Part shown: positions 23,851 to 31,909 of the stretch, in pieces
Position numbering within the stretch: the first letter of the stretch is position 1
Layout: each line of letters opens with the position of its first letter
DNA from: RGIG4608 sp964534905
Lineage (GTDB): Bacteria; Bacillota; Clostridia; Oscillospirales; CAG-272
Direction: 5' to 3'
Length of the DNA stretch: 31,939 nucleotides
NCBI GenBank assembly: GCA_964534905.1
Contig: CAZHPZ010000009.1
Span: 1-31,939, forward strand
Notes under the pieces: generated by a model
Told to the model about the DNA's origin: nothing
Database searches by the model: none
What the model saw: the letters and a program-made list of their open reading frames with translations, nothing else
Position numbers and translations under genes: made by a program

Positions 23851-23882
23851 AAAAAAGGCTCGCCACAGGCGAGCCTTTTTTG
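23851..23882 (+). terminator. Rho-independent terminator after pflA
   Basis: AAAAAAGGCTCGCC and GGCGAGCCTTTTTT form a 14-pair stem with a 3-base loop (ACA), ending in a T run. Confidence 0.92.
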
Positions 23883-24220
23883 CGTTGTGCCTAAAAGCTT
23901 TGCGACAAAAAATTGTAGTAAGACCGCAATCCGAGCCATTCTCGCAAATTAGCACACCTCGCGTAGAGAGGTGGCTTGATTCCGTTGATTTAGCAAAATC
24001 AACACACATGTAAGCGTTCGACGCTATCGGTGGTCATACTATAAATTCATTTCAAGCAAGGAATTTTTTTTCAAGGGGCCTACTCGGGATTCGACAATCG
24101 GATAGCTATAAGGTTTAACAAAACTTTTTATTTCAAAAGTTTGTGCAAACAAGACCCATAAGCATACAAATTTGAGCAAGACTTTTATCGCAATTGTTTG
24201 CGCCAACATTACAGTCGTTC
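23883..24220. other. Intergenic gap with a diverged repeat, no gene
   Basis: About 338 bases between convergent genes with no coding frame of credible length. It contains GTTGATTTAGCAAAATCAAC (a 20-base hairpin near 23985-24004) and, at 24076-24140, a stretch (CTACTCGGGAT, CGGATA, ACTTTTTATTT) that looks like a decayed relative of the hairpin element at 27762-27819. No promoter or RNA gene recognised. Confidence 0.5.
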
Positions 24221-25417
24221 TCAAAATTCCAATTTCTTTATTCTTTGGGCGGCGATTTTTATATTTTCTTCCTTTGCGAACGCGGAGAGGCGTATATAAC
24301 CCTCGCCGCACGAGCCGAAGCCCACTCCGGCAGTGCTTATTATCTGCGCTCTTTCAAGCAAAATTTCGAAAAATTCCCACGATCCGACGCCCATCGGACA
24401 TTTCACCCAGAGGTACGGTGCATTAACTCCGCCCGTAAAGTGCAAGCCTCGGCTCTTTAATGCGTTTCCGATCAGTTTTGCACCCTGCATATAACTTCTG
24501 ACCGCTGCTCTGCTGTCCCGCAGACCGTTTTCGGAGAGTGCGGAAAGTGCGCCTATCTGTGAAATATAAGATACGCCGTTTGAGGTTGTGCTTTTATACC
24601 TATACCAAAGCTCCGAGATTGACGTATTTCCGACGCAAAGCTCCATCGGGACTGTGCACCAGCCGCACCTTATGCCTGTAAATCCCGACATTTTCGAAAA
24701 TGAACATATCTCAACGGCACACCTCTTTGCTCCGTCAATCTCATAGACCGAGCGCGCAACGTCTTCCTCGGTAACGAATGCCTCATATGCGGCGTCGAAT
24801 ATTATGAGCGATCCGCTCCGCTCGGCAAAATCCACCCACTCGGCAAGCTGTCGGCGTGTAAACGCCGCACCTGTCGGATTATTGGGTGAGCAAAGGTAAA
24901 TCACAAGCGGCTCATTGCCGGAAAGACCGCTTAGAGAGGGCAGAAAGCAGTCCCTCTCACTCGTTTTCAAAAGCTTTATTCGTCGTCCGAGCATTGCCGA
25001 GCTATCGAAATAAACCGGATAAACGGGATCGCATATGCAGACCGTGTTGTCGCCGAGAATATTACAGATGTGTGCAAGATCACTCTTTGCGCCGTCACTT
25101 ACAAATATCTCGTCGGCGGAAATTCGCACACCGTGTGAGAGATAATAGCTCGATATCGCCTCTCGCAGCTCTGTCAATCCCTGTGCCGACTGATATCCGA
25201 CAAATCCGCTTTCGTCGGACATTGAAAGAGCGCAAGCCGACATTGCCTCGGCGACAGACGGCGAAACGGGAATCGTTGCATCGCCTATTCCGAGAGAAAT
25301 GAGTTCATTCTCTTTCTCTCTGCCCTCGGCTATCGCCGCATCGACGCGCCCCTCAACCTCGGAAAAGAGATACCGCTCCGGGAGCGCCGGCATATTTTCG
25401 TTAAGCTTTATTTTCAT
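24221..25417 (-). CDS. dapL: LL-diaminopimelate aminotransferase (DapL)
   Basis: PLP enzyme that converts tetrahydrodipicolinate to LL-diaminopimelate in one step, bypassing succinyl or acetyl intermediates. 398 residues. Class I aminotransferase fold, with LGIGD near the start, YDAAYEAF-type (DAAYEAFV), the PLP lysine K242 in SFSKMSGFTG, and GFGSCGEGYIRLSAF at the end, which is the DapL form of the phosphate loop. ATG 25417 begins MKIKLNEN, as in the family; an earlier in-frame ATG adds six residues. It overlaps the end of dapF by 17 bases. With dapF it gives the meso-diaminopimelate branch. Confidence 0.92.
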   Translation of the reverse strand: MKIKLNENMPALPERYLFSEVEGRVDAAIAEGREKENELISLGIGDATIPVSPSVAEAMSACALSMSDESGFVGYQSAQGLTELREAISSYYLSHGVRISADEIFVSDGAKSDLAHICNILGDNTVCICDPVYPVYFDSSAMLGRRIKLLKTSERDCFLPSLSGLSGNEPLVIYLCSPNNPTGAAFTRRQLAEWVDFAERSGSLIIFDAAYEAFVTEEDVARSVYEIDGAKRCAVEICSFSKMSGFTGIRCGWCTVPMELCVGNTSISELWYRYKSTTSNGVSYISQIGALSALSENGLRDSRAAVRSYMQGAKLIGNALKSRGLHFTGGVNAPYLWVKCPMGVGSWEFFEILLERAQIISTAGVGFGSCGEGYIRLSAFAKEENIKIAAQRIKKLEF

Positions 25418-26258
25418 CGCCGTTACCGTACCCATCGTCTACTGCTTCCGCCTCGGGAATGTCCGCTCTGCCCTCAAAAACACGTTCTGCGCCGCCTGTG
25501 AGCCTCATTTCAAGCTCATCGGTGCATCGAACGGAAAGCTCTCCTCCGCGCATTTTAACCTTTATCGGCTTTTGTGCGCTTGCGTATCCCCGTATGACTG
25601 CCGCGGCGGCACAAGCACATGCTCCCGAGCCGCAGGAAAGAGTTTCTCCGCTTCCTCGCTCAAGCACACGCACACGTAATTCGTTATCATTGCCAATCTC
25701 GCACAGCTCCACGTTTATTCCGCCCTCGCCGCGCTTGCCCACACCGACAGCCGCTCCTATTTTTGCAATATCAAGCACATCTGCGTCGGGACAGAATATA
25801 ACGGCGTGTCTGTTTCCCACGTCAATCTCAACAAGCTCGTATTTTTCTCCGCAAGCCTCAAGAATATCCGTTCCGAGATTTCGTGCTTTGCCCATCTCAA
25901 CGCCGATCGACACCACCTTGCCGTCCTTGACGGAGAGAAGTGCACATCGGACGCCGCACGCCGTTTCGATTTTTATTCGGCTCCGTCTTGCGTAATTGCT
26001 CTCGTAGAGCAAGAGCGCCACGCACCTAAGAGCGTTTCCGCATATTGCCCCCTCGCTCCCGTCCGCATTGAATATCCTCATTTTCGCGTCCGCAACGTCA
26101 GAGGGCAAAATAAGAACAAGCCCGTCTCCGCCGACCGAGAAATTCCTTGCCGAAAGCCTGCGTGCAAGAATCTCGGGACAGCTCGGCTCTCCTCCTCCGA
26201 GACAGTCGAGATAAATATAATCGTTTCCGCAAGCCTGCATTTTAATGAAATCTATCAC
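25401..26258 (-). CDS. dapF: Diaminopimelate epimerase
   Basis: Cofactor-independent racemase turning LL- into meso-diaminopimelate, the last precursor of peptidoglycan and lysine. 285 residues, two symmetrical halves. The two catalytic cysteines are C73 in NADGSEGAICGNALRC and C209 in ERGSGETLSCGSGACA. The second motif has SCGSG where ACGTG is usual, and a CGNA where CGNG is usual; both are conservative. The start is a GTG at 26258, nine bases after GGAGGAG; the nearest ATGs are inside the protein. A slightly long acidic C-terminal tail (AEAVDDGYGNGDENKA) overlaps the dapL start. No lysine riboswitch is visible in the short leader. Confidence 0.95.
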   Translation of the reverse strand: MIDFIKMQACGNDYIYLDCLGGGEPSCPEILARRLSARNFSVGGDGLVLILPSDVADAKMRIFNADGSEGAICGNALRCVALLLYESNYARRSRIKIETACGVRCALLSVKDGKVVSIGVEMGKARNLGTDILEACGEKYELVEIDVGNRHAVIFCPDADVLDIAKIGAAVGVGKRGEGGINVELCEIGNDNELRVRVLERGSGETLSCGSGACACAAAAVIRGYASAQKPIKVKMRGGELSVRCTDELEMRLTGGAERVFEGRADIPEAEAVDDGYGNGDENKA

Positions 26259-26317
26259 ACAGCATCTCCTCCGATAAATATATTTTTCGTGCCTATAACA
26301 AATATATTAAAAAAATC

Positions 26318-26346
26318 TTGAAAAAGTACGTAAATAATGATATACT
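26318..26346 (+). promoter_or_regulatory. SigA-type promoter of the acyltransferase gene
   Basis: TTGAAA at 26318-26323 and TATACT at 26341-26346, spacer 17. Confidence 0.65.
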
Positions 26347-26377
26347 GTAGAAAAGCTTCTACGAAAGGCAGATAAAT

Positions 26378-27658
26378 ATGAAGATCAGTAATAGATATAT
26401 GGACTACGATGACATTATGAAAATGCCCGTACCCAAGCACCGCAATCCGAAAAAGCCCAATATATTCTGGAGAACACTGACATACCTTGTGTCTATACCA
26501 GATCTTATCAAAACGGGATATAAATTCAAAAAGGTCGGAATGGAGAGACTGAAGCGCGGAGAGCCCGCTCTCATACTCGCAAATCACTCATCGTTTCTTG
26601 ATTTCGAGATAGCGTATCACTCGCTTTATCCTATGAAAATAAATACAGTTGCGACGCTTGACGCATTTATTGACAAGGCATGGCTGATGTATCAGATCGG
26701 ATGCTTCCCGACAAGAAAGTTTATAACGGATCTTCAGCTTATACGTGATATAAAGTACTGTATAGAAAAGAATAAATCATCCGTGCTCATGTATCCCGAG
26801 GCAGGATATACCTTCGACGGCACACGAACAACTCTCCCGTCCACCGTTGCGAGCCTTGTAAAAATGCTCGGTGTTCCGCTCTGTATGCTTGAGGCTTACG
26901 GATCGTTTTTGCGTGACCCTATGTATAACAAGCTTCAGAACAGACGCGTCGATGTCCGTGCCGAGTTGAGATATCTTCTCTCTCCCGAGGAGATCAGCCG
27001 AATGAGCGTTGAGGAGATTGAGGCGGTGATCAACGAGAACTTTTCATACGACGAGCTTCGCCGACAGAGAGAAGAGGGCATCGTCATCTCCGAGCCGACA
27101 AGAGCCGACGGACTTGAAAGCGTGCTTTATAAGTGCCCGTCCTGTCATGCGGAGGGAAAGACGCTCGGCAAGGGAACGAAAATCACGTGCACGGCGTGCG
27201 GCAGAGGCTGGACGCTTACCGAGAACGGATTTCTCCGTGCCGATACCGGAAAAACCGAATTTGAGCATATCCCCGATTGGAACAGATGGCAGAGAGAGTG
27301 CGTCAGGGAAGAGATACTTAACGGAACGTACGGGTACGATGAGCCGGTCGATATCTATATGATTGTCAACTATAAGGGTGCATACCGTGTCGGAGACGGC
27401 GTGCTTACGCATAACGCCGATGGATTCCATCTCGTCGGATGCGACGGCAGACTTGATTACAGTCAGTCATCAAGATCGATGTATACCTGCGAGAGCGCGC
27501 TCTATTGGTATCAGATAAAGGACGTTATCGGAATGGGAGATAAGCGTGCGCTTTATTTCGCAATGCCGAAAGAGAGGCAGGAGCTTGTCAATAAGACAAG
27601 ACTTGCGGTCGAGGAAATCTTTAAGCTAATAAAGGAAAATAAGAAAAAGCAAAATTGA
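26378..27658 (+). CDS. PlsC-type acyltransferase with C-terminal zinc ribbon and extra domain
   Basis: 426 residues, one third longer than a simple PlsC. The N-terminal acyltransferase has N-H70-SSFL-D75 (the NHX4D catalytic box) and YPEAGYTFDGT (the acceptor site EGT). It likely moves an acyl chain to a lyso-phospholipid or another glycerol acceptor at the membrane face; it has no long hydrophobic anchor. Next comes a CxxC/CxxC zinc ribbon (C253, C256, C271, C274), then about 140 residues of mixed beta structure ending in a lysine-rich tail. The ribbon is not usual in PlsC. It is a single-gene unit behind TTGAAA-17-TATACT with a good GAAAGG ribosome site. Confidence 0.88.
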   Translation: MKISNRYMDYDDIMKMPVPKHRNPKKPNIFWRTLTYLVSIPDLIKTGYKFKKVGMERLKRGEPALILANHSSFLDFEIAYHSLYPMKINTVATLDAFIDKAWLMYQIGCFPTRKFITDLQLIRDIKYCIEKNKSSVLMYPEAGYTFDGTRTTLPSTVASLVKMLGVPLCMLEAYGSFLRDPMYNKLQNRRVDVRAELRYLLSPEEISRMSVEEIEAVINENFSYDELRRQREEGIVISEPTRADGLESVLYKCPSCHAEGKTLGKGTKITCTACGRGWTLTENGFLRADTGKTEFEHIPDWNRWQRECVREEILNGTYGYDEPVDIYMIVNYKGAYRVGDGVLTHNADGFHLVGCDGRLDYSQSSRSMYTCESALYWYQIKDVIGMGDKRALYFAMPKERQELVNKTRLAVEEIFKLIKENKKKQN

Positions 27659-27674
27659 CTCAAAAATCAATGCA

Positions 27675-27712
27675 AACGGCAGGGTAGATTATTCATCACC
27701 CTGTCGTTTTTG
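27675..27712 (+). terminator. Rho-independent terminator after the acyltransferase
   Basis: AACGGCAGGGT and ACCCTGTCGTT pair with one G-U, then TTTTT. Confidence 0.85.
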
Positions 27713-27761
27713 CGTTGATTGCAAAATCCAAGCAACAAAAAGTTAGCAAAGTCTTGCTTTA

Positions 27762-27819
27762 TCCGCGTGCCGCAGATCCCGAGTAGCCCTTTGGGCTACT
27801 CGGAATCTGGGCACGCGGA
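27762..27819. repeat. Long intergenic hairpin element
   Basis: Three stem blocks, TCCGCGTGCC with GGCACGCGGA, CAGAT with ATCTG, and CCGAGTAGCCC with GGGCTACTCGG, around a TTT loop. About 26 pairs with one bulge and one mismatch. It is located between two terminators of convergent genes, so it is not needed for termination. It looks like a REP- or MITE-type palindrome. Confidence 0.7.
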
Positions 27820-27903
27820 ACCTATGCCTTACCTTTTGGAAATCGGCGGGAGCAAGACGGTAATATGTATGCATATTTTTCTTATCATTCATTTACACAA
27901 ACA

Positions 27904-27934
27904 GATAAAGCCGTCGGAAAAATCCGACGGCTTT
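27904..27934 (-). terminator. Terminator of the GlpA/aldo-keto reductase operon
   Basis: AAAGCCGTCGGA and TCCGACGGCTTT form a 12-pair stem with a 4-base loop, just 10 bases beyond the last gene. Its T tail (TTTATCT) is moderate. Confidence 0.75.
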
Positions 27935-27941
27935 GTTTTAT

Positions 27942-28778
27942 TCAGCTTCTGTACGGTTTTACGGAACCGATATGATAGAGTCCGTTGAGATAGCTCATAT
28001 CCTCTTGCGATATCTTAAAGTCAAGGTCGATATTTTCAAATATTCTCTCTCGCTTTACCGATTTCGGCAGAGGAAGTGTTCCGTTTTCAAGGCAGAATCG
28101 TATGCAGAGCTGGGCCGTGCCGACTCCGTATTTCTCGGCAATTTGCTTAAGGCTCGCATTCTCGACTATCTCGCCCGTTGCAAGCGGTGAATAAGCCTCG
28201 ACAAGTATTCCGCAGCTCTTACAGTAGCTCGTTATCTCATCCTGCGTGTTTCCGACAAAATATCTTATCTGATTTACCGCAGGCACATATCCCGTGGCAT
28301 CGATCAGCGCCTCTATATCGCGGACGGCGAAGTTTGACACTCCGACCGCGCGGATTCTGCCGGCGTTACAAAGCTCCGTCATTGCACGCCAAACGTCGAT
28401 GTTGCCCGCGGTGCAGTCCTGTCCGACATTGCTCCACGGCCAAGGTGCGTGAATGAGATAGAGGTCGATATAGTCGGTCTTGAGATTGTTCGCCGACTCG
28501 GAAAAATATTTTACTGCGTCATCATAATTTTTGATATGACTCGGAAGCTTTGTGGTGATAAAGATATCCTCTCTGTCTATCTCGCTGTCCGCCACGGCTC
28601 TCGCCACGCTCTGCTCGTTTCCGTAAGCGAACGCGGTGTCTATATGCCTGTATCCTGCTTCAAGCGCCGCACGGCAAGCCTTATATGCCTCCTCGCCGTC
28701 CGCAGCCTGCCATGTGCCGAATCCGACGGCGGGTATTTTCACTCCGTTATTAAGTGTAAAGTATTCGTTTTTTACCAT
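27942..28778 (-). CDS. Aldo/keto reductase
   Basis: 278-residue NADPH-dependent carbonyl reductase of the TIM-barrel AKR family. The tetrad D47, Y52, K77 and H110 is present, in GYRHIDTAFAYGNE, ITTKLP and LYLIHAPWPW. The NADP site LPKSVKRERIFEN is also present. Closest in style to AKR5-type 2,5-diketogluconate or methylglyoxal reductases. It is 9 bases after DUF1667, so it should act with the GlpA-like pair, perhaps on an aldehyde or ketone from glycerol metabolism such as dihydroxyacetone or glyceraldehyde. The substrate is not determined by sequence. Confidence 0.92.
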   Translation of the reverse strand: MVKNEYFTLNNGVKIPAVGFGTWQAADGEEAYKACRAALEAGYRHIDTAFAYGNEQSVARAVADSEIDREDIFITTKLPSHIKNYDDAVKYFSESANNLKTDYIDLYLIHAPWPWSNVGQDCTAGNIDVWRAMTELCNAGRIRAVGVSNFAVRDIEALIDATGYVPAVNQIRYFVGNTQDEITSYCKSCGILVEAYSPLATGEIVENASLKQIAEKYGVGTAQLCIRFCLENGTLPLPKSVKRERIFENIDLDFKISQEDMSYLNGLYHIGSVKPYRS

Positions 28779-28787
28779 ATATTCGGT

Positions 28788-29132
28788 TTACTCCTTGTTC
28801 TGTGTCGCAACTATGCGTGCTCCGAATGCGTCCTCGCAGAGCACGTCTCCTATTCTTACGGGAAGATCTACACGAAGCGAATTTATCAGCCTCATACAGT
28901 CTCTTATCGCATTCTTCGGAATAGGCTTATCCGTCTTTACGGCAACGACTCCGCCGTCCGAAGTCCTCGCCGTGCTTGTAACGGTTCTTCTCGGATTTGT
29001 CATCTCGTCGACGGCATATGCCTTACCTCTCGGGCAGAAATTGCCCTCAACGCTTATATCGTCCCCGTTTACCCTTACACTAAGAGCGCACCCTCTCGGG
29101 CAGATTATGCATGTTAATTTTCTTTCTTTCAT
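28788..29132 (-). CDS. DUF1667 protein, small cysteine-rich partner of FAD oxidoreductases
   Basis: 114 residues. Four cysteines at the N-terminus (C8, C11, C15, C33), in CIICPRGC and NFCPRGKAYA, can hold an Fe-S cluster or zinc. This family nearly always follows GlpA-like and GlpB-like flavoproteins, as here, and has been viewed as their electron-transfer subunit. The ATG overlaps the stop of the previous gene by 4 bases, ATGA type, so translation is coupled. The reaction is not known. Confidence 0.92.
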   Translation of the reverse strand: MKERKLTCIICPRGCALSVRVNGDDISVEGNFCPRGKAYAVDEMTNPRRTVTSTARTSDGGVVAVKTDKPIPKNAIRDCMRLINSLRVDLPVRIGDVLCEDAFGARIVATQNKE

Positions 29133-30400
29133 ACCTCTCCTCCCGAAAGCTCTATCGAAAAGTGCAGGCTCCCGATCTCACGCAGGATCTCGGGCTTGAG
29201 CGTTACACGCTCCATCTCTCCCGGTGCGAGCCTCGGAGATTTTCTTGTGATCAGCACCCTGTCGCCGTCACGCACCGTTATTTTCGCGTCACGGTAAACG
29301 TCCGCAACTCTGAAATAAACATCAACGCTCTTTTCGGCATTTTTGCAATTTATGACCTGCGGAACGGTGTAGCGCACCCGACCGTCCGTCGTTATTTTTA
29401 TTTTTTCGTCGTCGGCTCTGCTTGCTTTACCGCCGAGAACATAATCGGCGGCAGCCTCTCCCGCAAGAGCCGCCTCGCTTGAAACGAAATCCACAAGATC
29501 GTGAACGTGGAGCACGTTTCCGCAAGCGAAAATTCCCTCGATATTCGTCTGGCGGTTCTCGTCAACGACGGCACCGTTCGTAACGGGCGACATCTCCGCT
29601 CCCGCCCCTCTTGTAAGCTCGTTCTCGGGTATGAGACCGACGGAGAGAAGCAACGTATCACAAGGAATATATCGCTCCGTTTCGGGCTTCGGACGGCGTT
29701 TTTCGTCGACCTTGGCTACCGTAACACCCTCTATACGTTCTTTTCCGTGTATTCTTACCACCGTATGTGAAAGATAAAGCGGAATATCAAAATCATTAAG
29801 GCATTGCTCTATATTTCGCGCAAGACCGCCGGAATACGGCATAAGCTCGCAAACGGCGTGCACACGTGCACCCTCAAGCGTCATTCGGCGAGCCATTATA
29901 AGCCCGATATCGCCCGAGCCGAGTATCACGACGTCACGTCCGGGGAGATATCCGCGTGTATTGACAAGCTTTTGGGCCGCACCCGCGCTGTATATACCCG
30001 ACGGACGTGTTCCCGCAATATTGAGCGCACCTCTCGGACGTTCCCTACAGCCCATTGCAAGAATGACAGCGGATGCGGAGAGAGTGAATATTCCGCTCTC
30101 GGCGTTTGTCGCGGTGACAGTCTTGTCCGCGCTAACGTCAAGCACCGTTGTATCCGTAAGCACGGAAATTCCGAGCTTTTCCACACGCTCCTCATATCTG
30201 TATGCGTATTCGGGACCCGTCAGCTCCTCGCCGAACGTATGAAGCCCGAAGCCGTTATGTATGCATTGGCGAAGTATTCCGCCGAGGGACTCCTCTCTCT
30301 CTATTATAAGTATGTCACGCAATCCGTGCTCATATGCCGCAATCGCCGTGCTCATTCCGGCGGGACCTCCGCCGATTATTACAAGATCAACGTGCTTCAT
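29129..30400 (-). CDS. NAD(P)/FAD-dependent oxidoreductase, GlpB-like subunit
   Basis: 423 residues, pyridine-nucleotide disulfide reductase fold. The FAD loop IGGGPAGMSTA is near residue 9, the NAD loop VILGSGDIGL is near 155, and the final FAD site IEGIFACGNVLHVHDLVD is near 290. The segment LGGILRQCIHNGFGLHTFGEELTGPEY, which contains one cysteine, is characteristic of this GlpA/DUF1667-linked branch; no CxxC redox pair is seen. The final 80 residues form a beta domain. It overlaps the end of the GlpA-like gene by 4 bases. Likely the NAD(P)-side subunit of the complex. Confidence 0.9.
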   Translation of the reverse strand: MKHVDLVIIGGGPAGMSTAIAAYEHGLRDILIIEREESLGGILRQCIHNGFGLHTFGEELTGPEYAYRYEERVEKLGISVLTDTTVLDVSADKTVTATNAESGIFTLSASAVILAMGCRERPRGALNIAGTRPSGIYSAGAAQKLVNTRGYLPGRDVVILGSGDIGLIMARRMTLEGARVHAVCELMPYSGGLARNIEQCLNDFDIPLYLSHTVVRIHGKERIEGVTVAKVDEKRRPKPETERYIPCDTLLLSVGLIPENELTRGAGAEMSPVTNGAVVDENRQTNIEGIFACGNVLHVHDLVDFVSSEAALAGEAAADYVLGGKASRADDEKIKITTDGRVRYTVPQVINCKNAEKSVDVYFRVADVYRDAKITVRDGDRVLITRKSPRLAPGEMERVTLKPEILREIGSLHFSIELSGGEV

Positions 30401-31845
30401 ACTCTGTCCTCCTTGGTTCTTCCGATCACAAGCTCGGAGCCCTTGCCCGACTTTGTAACGCAGGAAAGATCAATTCCCCTCTCGCGCGCTATAAGCTCCA
30501 TAACGGACGGCGCGCAAAATCCGCCCTGACAGCGTCCCATTCCCGCTCTTGTGCGGCGTTTAACGCCGTCAAGATCCGCAGCCGGCGGATTTGAACGAAT
30601 GGCGTCGAGTATCTCGCCCTCGCTGATGCCCTCGCAGCGACAAACTATCTTGCCGTATGATGGGTCGCGCGCGATAACCGAATTTTTGTATTCCACGCTT
30701 CCGTCTCTGAATGCGTGCTTTGGCTCACGTATGGGATTAAAATCGGGATTTTTGACAAGATCGAGCCCCTCATCGCAGAGCAGGCTTACAACGTATTCCG
30801 CAATTGCCGGGGACGCGGTAAGTCCCGGGGACTCAATGCCCGCAACGTTTATAAAACGTCTTTTTGCGGCGCGAATTATAAAATCCCCCTCACTTCCGAC
30901 AGCGCGGAGTCCGCAAAACGATGTTATCGTCTTACCGAGCGGTACGGGAATGCCGAGCATATCCGCGGCGGAATGCATTACACGCTCAAGATCCGTCGCA
31001 TAGGTTGATTTGTCGGTCTTGTCCCCTATATCCGTAGAGGTAGGACCGAGAAGAAGATTTCCGTCTACCGTCGGGCTTACGAGTATGCCCTTTCCCATTT
31101 TCGAGGGAACACGGAAAAGCGTGTGCGAAACGAGCGAGCCGCACTCACGGTCAAGCAGTATGTAGTCTCCGCTCCTCGGGTGCACCGAAAACGATTCATC
31201 ACCCGCAAGAGCCGCTATCTCATCCGAATAAAGTCCCGCCGCATTGACGACAAAGCGTGCGCATATCTGCTCTCCGTTCTCACTCTCTATTACGTAATAG
31301 CCATCAGACTCCGAAATTTTCGTCACCTTGAAATTACAGCGCAGATGTGCTCCGTTGTCCATTGCGTTGCCGACTGCGGCAATACAAAGCTCATATGGGC
31401 ATACTATTCCGCCTGTTGGAGCGTAAAGAGCACATATAGCACCCTCTCCGACGTTCGGCTCAAGGCGGAGAAGCTCGTCACGCTCAATTATGCGAACGCT
31501 GTCAACTCCGTTCAGTATTCCTCGCTCAAGAAGTTCAAGAAGAGCTCCTCTGTCACTCTCAGAAAATCCTAAAACGAGCGAGCCGTTGTTCTGATATTTT
31601 ACACCGAGCTCGTCCGTGACCTTTTTCATCATTTTGGAGCCGAGAACGTTAAACCGAGCCTTCATAGAGCCGGGGCGTGCGTCGAAGCCCGCGTGAACGA
31701 TGCCCGAATTTGCACGTGTCGCACCCATTGCAACATCTCCCTCGCTCTCAAGCAGGCAAACGTCAAGACGATATCTCGTAAGCTCACGCGCAACAAGACC
31801 GCCGATAACGCCGGCACCTATTACCACAACGTCGAATCTATCCAT
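30397..31845 (-). CDS. glpA: Glycerol-3-phosphate dehydrogenase-like FAD protein with BFD-type Fe-S domain
   Basis: 482 residues. D-amino-acid-oxidase/GlpD-like FAD fold (IGAGVIGGLVARELTRY at 10-26, then GATRANSGIVHAG, typical of GlpA), then a bacterioferritin-ferredoxin-like [2Fe-2S] domain with CRC and CQGGFC (about 405-455). It would oxidise sn-glycerol-3-phosphate or a related 2-hydroxy acid and pass electrons on. The Fe-S domain and the partner genes resemble the anaerobic GlpA with GlpB, but glpC, glpK and glpF are absent here, so the substrate is open. Start ATG 31845 after AGAAAGG; an in-frame extension of 15 codons upstream overlaps the leader and lacks a ribosome site. Confidence 0.88.
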   Translation of the reverse strand: MDRFDVVVIGAGVIGGLVARELTRYRLDVCLLESEGDVAMGATRANSGIVHAGFDARPGSMKARFNVLGSKMMKKVTDELGVKYQNNGSLVLGFSESDRGALLELLERGILNGVDSVRIIERDELLRLEPNVGEGAICALYAPTGGIVCPYELCIAAVGNAMDNGAHLRCNFKVTKISESDGYYVIESENGEQICARFVVNAAGLYSDEIAALAGDESFSVHPRSGDYILLDRECGSLVSHTLFRVPSKMGKGILVSPTVDGNLLLGPTSTDIGDKTDKSTYATDLERVMHSAADMLGIPVPLGKTITSFCGLRAVGSEGDFIIRAAKRRFINVAGIESPGLTASPAIAEYVVSLLCDEGLDLVKNPDFNPIREPKHAFRDGSVEYKNSVIARDPSYGKIVCRCEGISEGEILDAIRSNPPAADLDGVKRRTRAGMGRCQGGFCAPSVMELIARERGIDLSCVTKSGKGSELVIGRTKEDRV

Positions 31846-31880
31846 ATTAAGTACCTTTCTTGTTTTCATATTATTGTATA

Positions 31881-31909
31881 ATTGTATCAAATTTTCATCC
31901 GTTTGTCAA
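31881..31909 (-). promoter_or_regulatory. SigA-type promoter of the GlpA-like operon
   Basis: On the minus strand TTGACA (31909-31904) and TACAAT (31886-31881), spacer 17. The start of RNA would be near 31875, with a leader of about 30 bases. Confidence 0.8.

Noticed and set aside
26259..26317. Lysine riboswitch before dapF
   Set aside because: The leader is too short and shows none of the conserved stems.
27719..27988. 89-residue plus-strand frame across the large hairpin
   Set aside because: It crosses a palindrome and a terminator and has no ribosome site.
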